From: Mogibacterium sp.
Lineage (GTDB): Bacteria > Bacillota > Clostridia > Peptostreptococcales > Anaerovoracaceae
Direction: 5' to 3'
Assembly (NCBI GenBank): GCA_017431685.1
Contig: JAFRKO010000009.1
Coordinates: 62,001 to 126,000, forward strand
Length of the DNA stretch: 64,000 nt
Under the pieces are notes generated by a model. It searched no databases and was not told the DNA's origin. It saw only the letters and a program-made list of their open reading frames with translations. This document shows positions 24,952-32,945 of the stretch, piece after piece; position 1 is the first letter of the stretch, and each line of letters opens with the position of its first letter. Position numbers and translations under genes: made by a program.

Positions 24952-27275
24952 CTTATATCACTCTCCTTAAGAAACCCCTCTTCTGTCTCAGGATCTGAAT
25001 GAGAACCGGTATTTCCAACCGAGTGTGCAGCTATACTGCTCAGGTTTGTTCCGGTACCAATGATCCAGAGTATGTCCCCTTTTTCTATAAGCATATTCGA
25101 ATCAGGCATGTGCGTTGCGTAGCCGTCACGTTCAAGACCGAGTATCATGCAGTGATTGCGTGCAGTTATACGGCTCCTTTTTATCGGCTTTCCGACATAA
25201 GGTTCGGTACCTCTCACCTGTATGGCCGCGCACGAGAGCGCATTACCTCCGGTATAGTCTTCATCAAGAAATTCTTTCAGTGTACGCATATGTACGTACT
25301 GATCTATCCCCAGTGTCTTGTAAAAAGTCTCAAGCGACATTCTGTCTCCAATTACATGCACATGATCTCCTGCATGCAGTACTGTCCTTGCCGGTGGCAT
25401 TGGCATCTTCTTATCTCCGTGCCTTACCTTGACCACGTATACAGCGTCTTTTCTGCCCCAGTCCAGTTCCTGTATCGTCTTGCCTTCATATGAAGCGCCA
25501 GCAGGCACGTCCCAGCTGAAAATGCTGTAGTCTTCATTGAGCCAGTGCTGCCTCTGCCTTGCTCCGCCGCGCTCTTCCATTGTCTTCTGATTCAGATTGG
25601 CGAAGAATCTCGTTTCGAGCTGCAGATAGTATGTTGCTATGAATTCCGATCTTGCTATCAGAAAAACACTGAGCGGTATAAGCAGCACTATTAACAGATT
25701 ATTTATATCGAGGAGCGTTTCCACCGGGATCAGCGCTATGAGCTCCAGAATGACTATTTTAAACAATATCATCACAGCGAGCGGAGGCCTGTTGGCGAGC
25801 CTGTCCATCCACAGCTGAGTGAAAGCGACGCTGCGGTTTCCCATGAATGGCACGGCAAATACTGCAAGAACCAGATAATTCACAATTATTACTATGATTT
25901 TAGCAGCACTGCTGCCCATAAGCGATGCGAGAGCCGGATAAAGAGCCCGGCAGCAAACCAGAGTCAGCACAAGCATTATGCTCCCGTATACAGCGACCTT
26001 AGCAAAGTAGTCTTTTAGTACGATTTTCCACTCTGATACATGCTCCTCGTTACTCCGGTTATCCGAAGTGTAGTCCCTTACCATCTTTCTGATCTTCTCC
26101 GGGACAGGTCTGGCAAGCACCAGGATGATCGCATCCTGATTTCTAATGAGCACAGGCGTGATAATGATCGTAAGTATTGATGCGGCCACGATCACCGGGT
26201 AAAGGTAGCTGTCCATTACTCCCAGCGATATACCAAGGCTAGCGATAATAAATGAAAATTCACCGATAGGCGCAAGCGATATGCCTCCTCTCAATGCTGT
26301 ACCCGGTTCCTGACCGGAAAGAATCATTCCTATCGTGGCGAATATAAGCTTTGCGACCACGGCAAGTATCGCTATCGGGACTATTGAAGTCCATCGTTCG
26401 GCTATGATGCCCGGGTCCACCATCATTCCTACTGAAAGGAAGAATATTGCCCCGAACATGTCTTTTATACCCGCGGTGACCCTTTCGACGTTATGAACGT
26501 GACGGGTACCAGCGAATAGCGATCCCGCGATGAAAGCACCGAGCTCCATCGAAAACCCAAGCCAGTGGGCAAGCATTCCCATGAGGAAGCAGAAACCCAG
26601 GCTGAGAAGCGTGAGCGTTTCATCGCTCATAAGCCCCATCGTTCTGTCAAGGATAGTCGGCAGGAAGAATATGCCGAGGATCAGCCAGAGCACAAGATAG
26701 GTTATCATCAGGAACATGCGGAGCGCCATGCTGCTTCCGTCCGAAGTCTGGCTCGCTGATATCGTTGTGAGCACCACCATCATGAAAACGGCGATAACGT
26801 CTTCCATAACAAGTGAGCCCATAACAAGGCCTGTATACTTTTCTCCTTCAAGACCCATCTCGCTGAAGCATTTCTGTATAACGACCGTCGAACTGATCGA
26901 AAGCATTGCTCCGAGGAATACTGCATTCATGGTATTCATTCCGGCCAGTATGCCGAAGCCGTACCCTACCAGCATCACGCCGCCCATCTTGACCGCAGCA
27001 GAAACTATGGCCGTGCTTCCTATCTCTGAAAGCTTGTGAAAATCAAACTCGAGACCTATGTGAAACAGTATTATAACTACACCTATTTCACTCCATGTCT
27101 CGACAGATGATGCACTTTCTATGTTCATGAACAGCGGAAAGTTTGGACCGATAAGAAACCCCGCGACAATATACCCCAGTATCGTTGGGATTCTGAGCTT
27201 TTTAAAAACAATAGTGACCACTGCAGCAGTAGTCAGCATTATCGCCAGATCTACTATGAGTTGAGGTACTTCCAT
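24948..27275 (-). CDS. Kef/CPA2-type cation:proton antiporter with C-terminal RCK_C domains
   Basis: 775 residues. About twelve membrane segments over residues 5-395 with CPA2 features (GYIVAGFLIGP, LFHIGLEFD, LGAMLSISSTVVIQK, LSVGMMVDPG), four more near 420-540, then two TrkA-C-like domains (about 600-665 and 690-750). The NAD-binding RCK_N part of KefB/KefC is not seen. It probably exchanges K+ or Na+ for protons, gated by a ligand bound to the C-terminal domains. The downstream DUF445 gene overlaps its stop. Confidence 0.87.
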   Translation of the reverse strand: MEVPQLIVDLAIMLTTAAVVTIVFKKLRIPTILGYIVAGFLIGPNFPLFMNIESASSVETWSEIGVVIILFHIGLEFDFHKLSEIGSTAIVSAAVKMGGVMLVGYGFGILAGMNTMNAVFLGAMLSISSTVVIQKCFSEMGLEGEKYTGLVMGSLVMEDVIAVFMMVVLTTISASQTSDGSSMALRMFLMITYLVLWLILGIFFLPTILDRTMGLMSDETLTLLSLGFCFLMGMLAHWLGFSMELGAFIAGSLFAGTRHVHNVERVTAGIKDMFGAIFFLSVGMMVDPGIIAERWTSIVPIAILAVVAKLIFATIGMILSGQEPGTALRGGISLAPIGEFSFIIASLGISLGVMDSYLYPVIVAASILTIIITPVLIRNQDAIILVLARPVPEKIRKMVRDYTSDNRSNEEHVSEWKIVLKDYFAKVAVYGSIMLVLTLVCCRALYPALASLMGSSAAKIIVIIVNYLVLAVFAVPFMGNRSVAFTQLWMDRLANRPPLAVMILFKIVILELIALIPVETLLDINNLLIVLLIPLSVFLIARSEFIATYYLQLETRFFANLNQKTMEERGGARQRQHWLNEDYSIFSWDVPAGASYEGKTIQELDWGRKDAVYVVKVRHGDKKMPMPPARTVLHAGDHVHVIGDRMSLETFYKTLGIDQYVHMRTLKEFLDEDYTGGNALSCAAIQVRGTEPYVGKPIKRSRITARNHCMILGLERDGYATHMPDSNMLIEKGDILWIIGTGTNLSSIAAHSVGNTGSHSDPETEEGFLKESDIR

Positions 27276-27317
27276 TTATTCCGCGCTTTTTTGTAAACAG
27301 CAATCATTGCTTTGCAG

Positions 27318-27869
27318 TTAACCGTAATTAAGTGCCTTTCTGATTCTTTTCCAGTCCGGCATAAACCTGTCCATCATGGCATAAAAGTCAGGCCCATGGT
27401 CAGGTACAACAGTGTGCACAAGTTCGTGCAGTATGACATAGTCGAGCTCTGCATCGCTTCTCGTTGCAAGCATGAGGCTGAGGTTGATGTGATGTGTATT
27501 TGTGTTGCAGCTTCCCCATCGGGTGTGCATGTCACGTACAGTCCATCCATTGCAGTACAGGCCGGTCACTTCTTCAATCACCGGAAGTCTGGCTTCGATA
27601 CGCCTTTTCAGATAAGTCCTCATGGCCTCTTTCTCAGCCTTATCCACCGGCTTTGGATGAGCGATCGATCTGGCACGGACACGTGATACATTCATATCGA
27701 TCCAGTCCCTGCGGCTCCGTACAAAGGAGATTATTTCTTTAACGGACACAAAATGCGGAGCGCTGATGACTATACTGCCATCGGGCTCTTTTATCCGCAT
27801 ATTAATCCTTCTGATACGCTTTCTGGTCAGCTCGACCTCAAGCCCATCTATATAAACAATCCTGGCCAT
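27318..27869 (-). CDS. YgjP-type (DUF45) M48-like metallopeptidase
   Basis: 183 residues. The zinc motif HELVH lies near residue 135, followed by HGPDF. The N-terminal half binds the WTVRDMHTRWGSC stretch seen throughout YgjP proteins. Family members are linked to nucleotide or type I restriction contexts in some genomes, but their substrates are unknown. It is transcribed alone, just downstream of the Kef-type gene's promoter side. Confidence 0.85.
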   Translation of the reverse strand: MARIVYIDGLEVELTRKRIRRINMRIKEPDGSIVISAPHFVSVKEIISFVRSRRDWIDMNVSRVRARSIAHPKPVDKAEKEAMRTYLKRRIEARLPVIEEVTGLYCNGWTVRDMHTRWGSCNTNTHHINLSLMLATRSDAELDYVILHELVHTVVPDHGPDFYAMMDRFMPDWKRIRKALNYG

Positions 27870-27913
27870 ACATAGTTATTTTATCATAAACACCTGCCGA
27901 TTTATTAGTGATA

Positions 27914-27997
27914 TGCAACTTCTGTCCGCCGGTTCTGTTTCTGCTCATCAAAATCTGCTCAAACGCAAAAGCAGCGTGACCAGACAGAATTGCATAT
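27914..27997. repeat. Long inverted repeat upstream of the ArsC/Spx-like gene
   Basis: TATGCAACTTCTGTC (27913-27928) and GACAGAATTGCATA (27983-27997) are reverse complements apart from one missing base. They enclose about 54 bases that carry a further CTGCT/AGCAG pairing. The repeat ends 5 bases before the -35 box of the next gene. It could be an operator or a terminator-like structure. Confidence 0.5.
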
Positions 27998-28001
27998 AAC
28001 T

Positions 28002-28029
28002 TTGACAGCAGGCAGATTTAGGCTATTAT
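28002..28029 (+). promoter_or_regulatory. Promoter of the ArsC/Spx-like gene
   Basis: TTGACA (28002-28007), 16-base spacer, TATTAT (28024-28029). Confidence 0.75.
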
Positions 28030-28070
28030 TATGGTACGGATCGATTGATATAGGTAAAAGGAGGCTTGTG

Positions 28071-28421
28071 ATGCTGGCAGTATGTTATCCGAGGTGCGGC
28101 ACCTGCAAAAAAGCTGTAAAGTGGCTTGAAGATAATGATATAGAATATACATACAGAGATATAAAGCTTGATAATCCAAGTGAGGAGGAGCTCAGGAAGT
28201 GGCATGCGATGAGCGGCCTTCCGCTGAAAAAGTTCTTCAACACGAGCGGAGTGCTTTATAAGGAAATGAAGCTTAAGGACAAGATTCCTGATATGAGCGA
28301 AGACGAAATTTTTGCTTTGCTCGCAAGCGATGGTCTTCTTGTAAAGAGACCGATCGCAGTTACAGATAACAAGGTGCTCGTTGGTTTCAAAGAAGCGGAA
28401 TGGGAAGCTGCACTTAAATAG
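28071..28421 (+). CDS. ArsC/Spx-family thioredoxin-fold protein
   Basis: 116 residues from the ATG at 28071 behind AAAAGGAGG; the frame is open upstream but lacks a site. The N-terminal motif is CYPRCGTCKKA, a CxxC of the arsenate reductase/Spx family (YPRCGTC), followed by IEYTYRDIKLDNPSEEEL and LPLKKFFNTSG. The C-terminal KRPIAVTDNKVLVGF is standard. These are either glutaredoxin-dependent reductases or Spx-like redox regulators. With no ars genes near, a redox role is more likely than arsenate resistance. Confidence 0.85.
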   Translation: MLAVCYPRCGTCKKAVKWLEDNDIEYTYRDIKLDNPSEEELRKWHAMSGLPLKKFFNTSGVLYKEMKLKDKIPDMSEDEIFALLASDGLLVKRPIAVTDNKVLVGFKEAEWEAALK

Positions 28422-28445
28422 GTCGCCAGTCAATTATCAAAAATC

Positions 28446-28480
28446 AAAAGAGACTCGTTGTACAAACGAGTCTCTTTTTG
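28446..28480. terminator. Bidirectional terminator between ArsC/Spx-like gene and AGCS gene
   Basis: GAGACTCGTT, five-base loop, AACGAGTCTC, then TTTTTG. T-rich tails exist on both strands. Confidence 0.9.
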
Positions 28481-28498
28481 TCTTATAGATATTGAGGA

Positions 28499-29926
28499 TT
28501 ACTTCCAGCAATCTACCTTGTCATCAGAAAGTCCGATGTTGGCAGCCTTGAAGTGAGGAGCCTTGCCCTCCTTCTTCTGCTTTGTGTAATCATCGAGAGC
28601 CTTAACAGCAACTCCGCCGAGGATAGCAATGGTAGGAATGTTGCATACTACCATGAGTCCCTGGAACATGTCAGCTGTATCCCATACGAGACCTGCGCTC
28701 GAGATAGCTCCGAGGAACACGAGTACGATAGCAATAGCTCTGAAGATCATAACCTCTGTCTTCGACATGTCTCTCTTGAGAATGAATGCGAAGCAGCCTT
28801 CGCAGTATGAATAGTTACCGATCAGTGTAGTGAATGCGAACAGTGTCATCGAAACGGCGATGAAGATCGGTCCGAAGCCGCCGAGAGCTGTGTGGAGGCA
28901 TGTCTGTACATAACCTGCAGCATTTGCTCCACCATCCTCTAATACGAAGTCAGCAGGGTTAACTGCCATTGTTGACAGGCACATGAATGCTGTTGCGGAG
29001 CAGATCAGCAGTGTGTCGATGAATACGGACAGTGTCTGTACAAGACCCTGCTTTACAGGATGTACTACGTCAGCCTTAGCAGCGGCGTTCGGAGCAGAAC
29101 CCATACCAGCCTCATTGGAGTAAAGACCTCTCTTGAGTCCCCACATGATTACGGATCCGGTGAATCCTCCGAATATTGCCTGGAAGTCGAATGCTGTGCT
29201 GAAGATCAGTCCGAACATAGCTCCGAAGTTCTTCGCATTGAGAACAAGAACTACGAGGGAAATTGCAACGTAGAGGACACCCATAACCGGTACGAGGAAT
29301 CCTGTTACGTCTGTCAGCTTCTTTGCGCCGCCGAGAATCGTAGCAGCAAAGAAAACAGCGAGGATAACGCCGATTACCATCGGAGTCGACTTCTCATTAT
29401 AGAAGCTGAAAGTTGCAAATGTCGACTGCAGATTGTATGCAGCGAGCATGTTGTATCCTACGGCATATGTGAAGATGATCAGTATTGAGAAGATCACTCC
29501 GAGCCATCTCTGGCCGAGAGCATTCTGCATATAGTACGAAGGACCTCCGTAATATGTGCCGTCATCAGCTTTCTTCTTATAAATCTGTGCCAGTGTCGAC
29601 TCGATGAATGCGTTAGCGCCGCCGAAGATAGCGGTGATCCACATCCAGAAGATAGCTCCAGGACCTCCGAGTATGATAGCTGTACATACACCGATGATGT
29701 TTCCTGTACCTACACGGGAAGCTGTAGAAACCATCAGAGCTCCGAATGATGAAATACCCTTCTCATCTGTCGGCTTTTCGCTTACAACCTTAAACATTTC
29801 TTTGAACATACGGATCTGTACGCCCTTGGTTCTGATCGTAAAGTAGATACCTACTGCGATCAGGAACAGAGGAACGATATAAGGCTTATACAGAATGTTG
29901 TTCATAAAACCTACAAAAGCACTCAT
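28499..29926 (-). CDS. AGCS-family sodium:alanine/glycine symporter
   Basis: 475 residues from the ATG at 29926, which has AAAAGGAGAG upstream; the longer open frame is not used. About eleven membrane spans. ISSFGALMVSTASRVGTGNI and GGPGAIFWMW, then GLKRGLYSNEAGMGSAP, are AGCS signatures. It imports alanine, glycine or related small amino acids with Na+, fitting an amino-acid-using anaerobe. A terminator hairpin lies between it and the upstream gene at 30094. Confidence 0.93.
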   Translation of the reverse strand: MSAFVGFMNNILYKPYIVPLFLIAVGIYFTIRTKGVQIRMFKEMFKVVSEKPTDEKGISSFGALMVSTASRVGTGNIIGVCTAIILGGPGAIFWMWITAIFGGANAFIESTLAQIYKKKADDGTYYGGPSYYMQNALGQRWLGVIFSILIIFTYAVGYNMLAAYNLQSTFATFSFYNEKSTPMVIGVILAVFFAATILGGAKKLTDVTGFLVPVMGVLYVAISLVVLVLNAKNFGAMFGLIFSTAFDFQAIFGGFTGSVIMWGLKRGLYSNEAGMGSAPNAAAKADVVHPVKQGLVQTLSVFIDTLLICSATAFMCLSTMAVNPADFVLEDGGANAAGYVQTCLHTALGGFGPIFIAVSMTLFAFTTLIGNYSYCEGCFAFILKRDMSKTEVMIFRAIAIVLVFLGAISSAGLVWDTADMFQGLMVVCNIPTIAILGGVAVKALDDYTKQKKEGKAPHFKAANIGLSDDKVDCWK

Positions 29927-29971
29927 ATAACTCTCCTTTTTTAATTTTATCTTTAACTTTTGACAATAATT

Positions 29972-30005
29972 GAAAAAACGGACTGCCGGTAACTGTGGCA
30001 GTCCG
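29972..30005 (-). terminator. Terminator upstream of the AGCS gene
   Basis: Minus strand CGGACTGCC, nine-base loop, GGCAGTCCG, then TTTTTT. It separates the selenoprotein unit from the AGCS gene by only 46 bases of leader, so it could end the former or attenuate the latter. Confidence 0.85.
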
Positions 30006-30093
30006 GCATTCATTTGGTGTATTTTATCAAAAATGGTCGGGCCTTGTCTATAATGTGAACAAATTGTGATAAAAAATGTATAATTGTATACGA

Positions 30094-30420
30094 TCACGCC
30101 GGAGGCTGCCAGATACAGCAGACCGCAGCAGGTTTTATGCCGTCAAGCTCAAACTTCTCTATCCAGGGATATTTTTCATACCTTATAGCAGCGCCTTCTT
30201 CTATCAGCACTCCGTGAAGAGGCACATAAACAGCTCCTATCTGCGATTCTTCACGAAGATAGTCTGCAGCAAACTCAGAACCGTCTCCGTCGGTAAAGCT
30301 TACCGACACCTCCGCTTTGGAGGGATCGCATCAGGTACGCGCGTCATCAGTCAGAAGCACGATGTCCTTGTATCCGAGCATTGCCATATATGCGATAGCA
30401 TTGTCGTTGAGTTTTATCAT
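30094..30420 (-). CDS. Probable small selenoprotein with a Sec-Cys (UC) motif
   Basis: Reading from the ATG at 30420 gives 108 residues if the in-frame TGA at codon 30 (30333-30331) is read as selenocysteine. The N-terminal part is MIKLNDNAIAYM...DDART, then Sec-Cys-DPSKAEVSVSF. The rest continues in frame to FELDGIKPAAVCC near the end. The ATG overlaps the YbaK stop (ATGA), the usual sign of coupled genes. A CCTCC/GGAGG hairpin just after the TGA could be a bacterial SECIS. The pattern resembles small clostridial HesB-like or CC/Se-motif selenoproteins; the function is unknown. A nonsense mutation is the alternative. Confidence 0.72.
30305..30327 (-). promoter_or_regulatory. Candidate SECIS hairpin after the in-frame TGA
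   Basis: Minus strand GAUC-CCUCC-AAAGC-GGAGG-UGUC, starting 3 nt after the TGA: a five-pair stem, one mismatch, then three more pairs, with a five-base loop that contains G at its fourth place. Position and size are within what bacterial selenocysteine elements show, though the loop is not the E. coli type. Confidence 0.5.
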
Positions 30421-30905
30421 AGCTTTACGAAATGCAGCTCGTTGCCATGCTTCCTGATGAGTTTTACCACATCGCGTGTGTTGATAAATACAGTCGCCGT
30501 ATTGTCGCATGGATGTATGCCCATCAGCTTGTTTTCGAAATCCTTGTCCATATAAACGACTACATCCTTTTCATCATTTGCAAGCACTCCGAAAGGAGTG
30601 ACCGCGCCGCGGATAAGTCCCATCTTGTCCATGAGATCTTCCTCTGAAGCAAATGTAAGAGGACGGGTGTCCTGCGCCTTGCGGAACTCCTTGAGATTGA
30701 TCTTCTTATCCTCAAGGCAGGTAATGAGATAATACTTGCGCTTCTTGTCATCTCGGACAAAAAGGTTTTTTGCTATCTGCTCAGGGTGCGGAAGATTGCA
30801 CTCGAGCATCTCGTCAATAGTGTATACAGGTTTGTGCTCTACTATCTCATATTTGATCTTGCTGTCATCAAGCAACTTTACGATGTCTTCTTTTGTAAGC
30901 GCCAT
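30417..30905 (-). CDS. YbaK/EbsC-family aminoacyl-tRNA deacylase (ProX-like)
   Basis: 162 residues from the ATG at 30905, with AAAGGA 8 bases upstream; a GTG one codon earlier is possible. The fold signature includes YEIVEHKPVYTIDEM, AKNLFVRDDKKRKYYLI, the catalytic-lysine region LKEFRKAQ, and GLIRGAVTPFGVLAN. Related ProX/PrdX proteins clear Ala or Cys mis-charged on tRNA-Pro. Its stop overlaps the start of the selenoprotein gene, so the two are coupled. Confidence 0.88.
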   Translation of the reverse strand: MALTKEDIVKLLDDSKIKYEIVEHKPVYTIDEMLECNLPHPEQIAKNLFVRDDKKRKYYLITCLEDKKINLKEFRKAQDTRPLTFASEEDLMDKMGLIRGAVTPFGVLANDEKDVVVYMDKDFENKLMGIHPCDNTATVFINTRDVVKLIRKHGNELHFVKL

Positions 30906-30921
30906 CACTGTATTCCTTTCT

Positions 30922-32625
30922 CTACTTTTTGCCCGTAAGCGTTCCCAGGAGGTTACGGCCTATAGCTGAACCGATATTGCCTCCGATGGTGCGTCCCTTT
31001 TTGCCGAGAACCGCCTCTCCTATTGTTTTTCCGATTTCTCTTCCTATAGTGCTTCCCGTGGATCTGATGACCTGGCGCGTACCGGCTTTTCCCAGATAGT
31101 TATCAGCGATCTCGCCAATCCTGGTACCGCTCTCTTCTTCAGCTTTTGCTGCCGGTTTTACCTTAGGCTGCTGTACATGCTGCTGAGCCTGCTCGTATTC
31201 TATTGTTATAACATCGTCGGCCGGAGCCTGCGCCGCCGGCGCAGCGGCAGGTATACCCGAGGTGTTGCCGTATACCTGCCCGTCAGGCGCGGTAAACGAC
31301 CCGGCGCCTGCCGCGGCCGCACCCGGTACACGTCCCGTGATCACCTCATATGCTGAAACATTATCCACCATCACCAGATATTTATTGTTCAGCGGTGAAT
31401 AATCCACCGCATTCCGTCTTTCCTCCTCAGTAAGCGCTCCCATCCGGCTCTCAGGAGGCAGTATAAATGCGTACTCGGCAACTGAAGGCGCTCCCTTTTC
31501 GTCGAGCATCGAGACTACCGCCTCTCCCGTACCGAGATTCTGCATGAGTTCCTTTGTATCAAATTCAGGATTCGCCCTAAAAGCATCTGCCGCTGCATTC
31601 AGCGCCTTCTGTTCAGCCGGCGTATAAGCATGCAGACCATGTTCTATCTTGTTGCCGAGCTGTGACATCACCGCTCCCGGAATATCTCCAGGGCTCTGTG
31701 TCACGAAGAATACTGATACACCCTTCGACCTTATGAGTTTTACAACCTGTTCTAATTTCTCAAGCAGGCTTTTTGAAGCATTCTTGAAGAGAAGATGGGC
31801 CTCGTCGAAGAAGAATACCATCTTCGGCTTCTCAGGATCACCGACTTCAGGAAGAACTTCGAACAGTTCTGAAAGCAGATAGAGCATGAATGCCGAATAC
31901 AGTCTCGGCTTGTTGATCAGAGTCTCAGCGTCAAGAATATTTATGATGCCCCTTCCATCCGGTGCTGTCAGGAACAGATCTCTGATATCTATGGCAGGTT
32001 CGCCGAAAAATGTATCTGCGCCTTCAGATTCGAGAGCAACTATAGCCCTTATGATCGCGGAAGCCGACTGCTGCGGGATCAGCCCGTAATCCATCTTGAA
32101 CTCGCTTGAATGGTCGGCGCAGTACTGAAGTGTAGCCTTCATGTCCTTTGTATCTGTGAGTATCAGGCCGAGATCGTCAGCAATCTTGAAAATGACCTGC
32201 ATCAGTTCGGTCTGCGTGTCGTTGAGATCGAGTACCTGACTGAAGAGCAGCGGTCCCATCTCCGAAACAGTCGTGCGGAGAGGTGTGCCCTTACTGGCAT
32301 AAATGTCGAATATTGATACCGGGAATCCTCGGTATATGAAAGAATCTCTTATTTCAAATCGATCCAGCCGCCTCTGCATGCCTTCACTATCTGTTCCCGG
32401 AACAGCTATGCCGGCCATATCTCCTTTTACATCAGACATGAACACCGGCACTCCGATCTGCGAGAAACTTTCAGCAAGCACCTTTAGAGTGACCGATTTT
32501 CCGGTGCCTGTAGCACCGCATATGAACCCATGCCTGTTGGCTTTGTCGGGTCTCATGCATATCTTGTCACTGAGAGTTTCGCCGTCGCCCTTCCTGGCGA
32601 AATAAATCAAACCGTTGTCAACCAT
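30922..32625 (-). CDS. HerA-like ATPase (YjgR/DUF853 family)
   Basis: 567 residues. Walker A GATGTGKS near 36-43, DVKGDMAGIA, Walker B MVFFFDEAHLLF near 290, FVTQSPGDIP, and the C-terminal glycine-rich RTIGGNIGSAIGRN. A low-complexity Ala/Pro/Gly linker covers about 440-500. DUF853 proteins are cytosolic HerA/FtsK-class ATPases of unknown substrate, possibly DNA handling. GGAGG precedes the ATG, and the gene lies 16 bases upstream of the YbaK gene on the same strand. Confidence 0.88.
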   Translation of the reverse strand: MVDNGLIYFARKGDGETLSDKICMRPDKANRHGFICGATGTGKSVTLKVLAESFSQIGVPVFMSDVKGDMAGIAVPGTDSEGMQRRLDRFEIRDSFIYRGFPVSIFDIYASKGTPLRTTVSEMGPLLFSQVLDLNDTQTELMQVIFKIADDLGLILTDTKDMKATLQYCADHSSEFKMDYGLIPQQSASAIIRAIVALESEGADTFFGEPAIDIRDLFLTAPDGRGIINILDAETLINKPRLYSAFMLYLLSELFEVLPEVGDPEKPKMVFFFDEAHLLFKNASKSLLEKLEQVVKLIRSKGVSVFFVTQSPGDIPGAVMSQLGNKIEHGLHAYTPAEQKALNAAADAFRANPEFDTKELMQNLGTGEAVVSMLDEKGAPSVAEYAFILPPESRMGALTEEERRNAVDYSPLNNKYLVMVDNVSAYEVITGRVPGAAAAGAGSFTAPDGQVYGNTSGIPAAAPAAQAPADDVITIEYEQAQQHVQQPKVKPAAKAEEESGTRIGEIADNYLGKAGTRQVIRSTGSTIGREIGKTIGEAVLGKKGRTIGGNIGSAIGRNLLGTLTGKK

Positions 32626-32684
32626 TTTTGCCTCCTTTTAACAAGGATCTTTTCTCTAGCCTAATCAGTCGATGAAACAATTTT

Positions 32685-32836
32685 ATCGGAGGAGCTCAGC
32701 CTCCGGAGATCAATGGTTTCATCCTTGCGGCAACGCCGTTACTATTAATGAATCCATTCTATCGGAGGAGCTCAGCCTCCGGAGATCAATGGTTTCATCC
32801 TTGCGGCAACGCCGTTACTATTAATGAAACCATTAT
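32685..32836 (+). repeat. Tandem structured repeat, copies 1 and 2 (76-bp period)
   Basis: Two copies start at 32685 and 32761. Each has a GGAGG/CCTCC hairpin, GGAGATCAATGG, then arms AATGGTTTCA and TGAAACCATT around a CGGC/GCCG hairpin; copy 1 has one changed base in its second arm. Each also holds a 12-codon frame (32713-32748, 32789-32824) starting MVSSLRQRR. A third, diverged copy stands before hydE. The remainder of this 320-base gap shows no other feature apart from A/T-rich sequence. Confidence 0.85.
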
Positions 32837-32945
32837 AACATGGCATACACTTTAATTGCTCCTGATAATGGTATATCATAATATGGTATTTTCAGTACTG
32901 ACGATGATTGGCAATCGTCAGAATCTATAATCCCGGAGAAAACAA

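Noticed and set aside
30094..30309. 71-residue open frame starting at a GTG
   Set aside because: It is the C-terminal piece of the TGA-containing gene at 30094-30420; the upstream in-frame ATG overlapping ybaK is a better start.
30331..30333. TGA as a nonsense mutation or sequencing error
   Set aside because: Possible, but the overlap with ybaK, the following Cys codon and the hairpin make selenocysteine the better reading; kept as the stated alternative.
32685..32836. CRISPR array
   Set aside because: Only two repeats with a 76-bp period, no unique spacers of regular size and no cas genes; the unit has its own hairpins.
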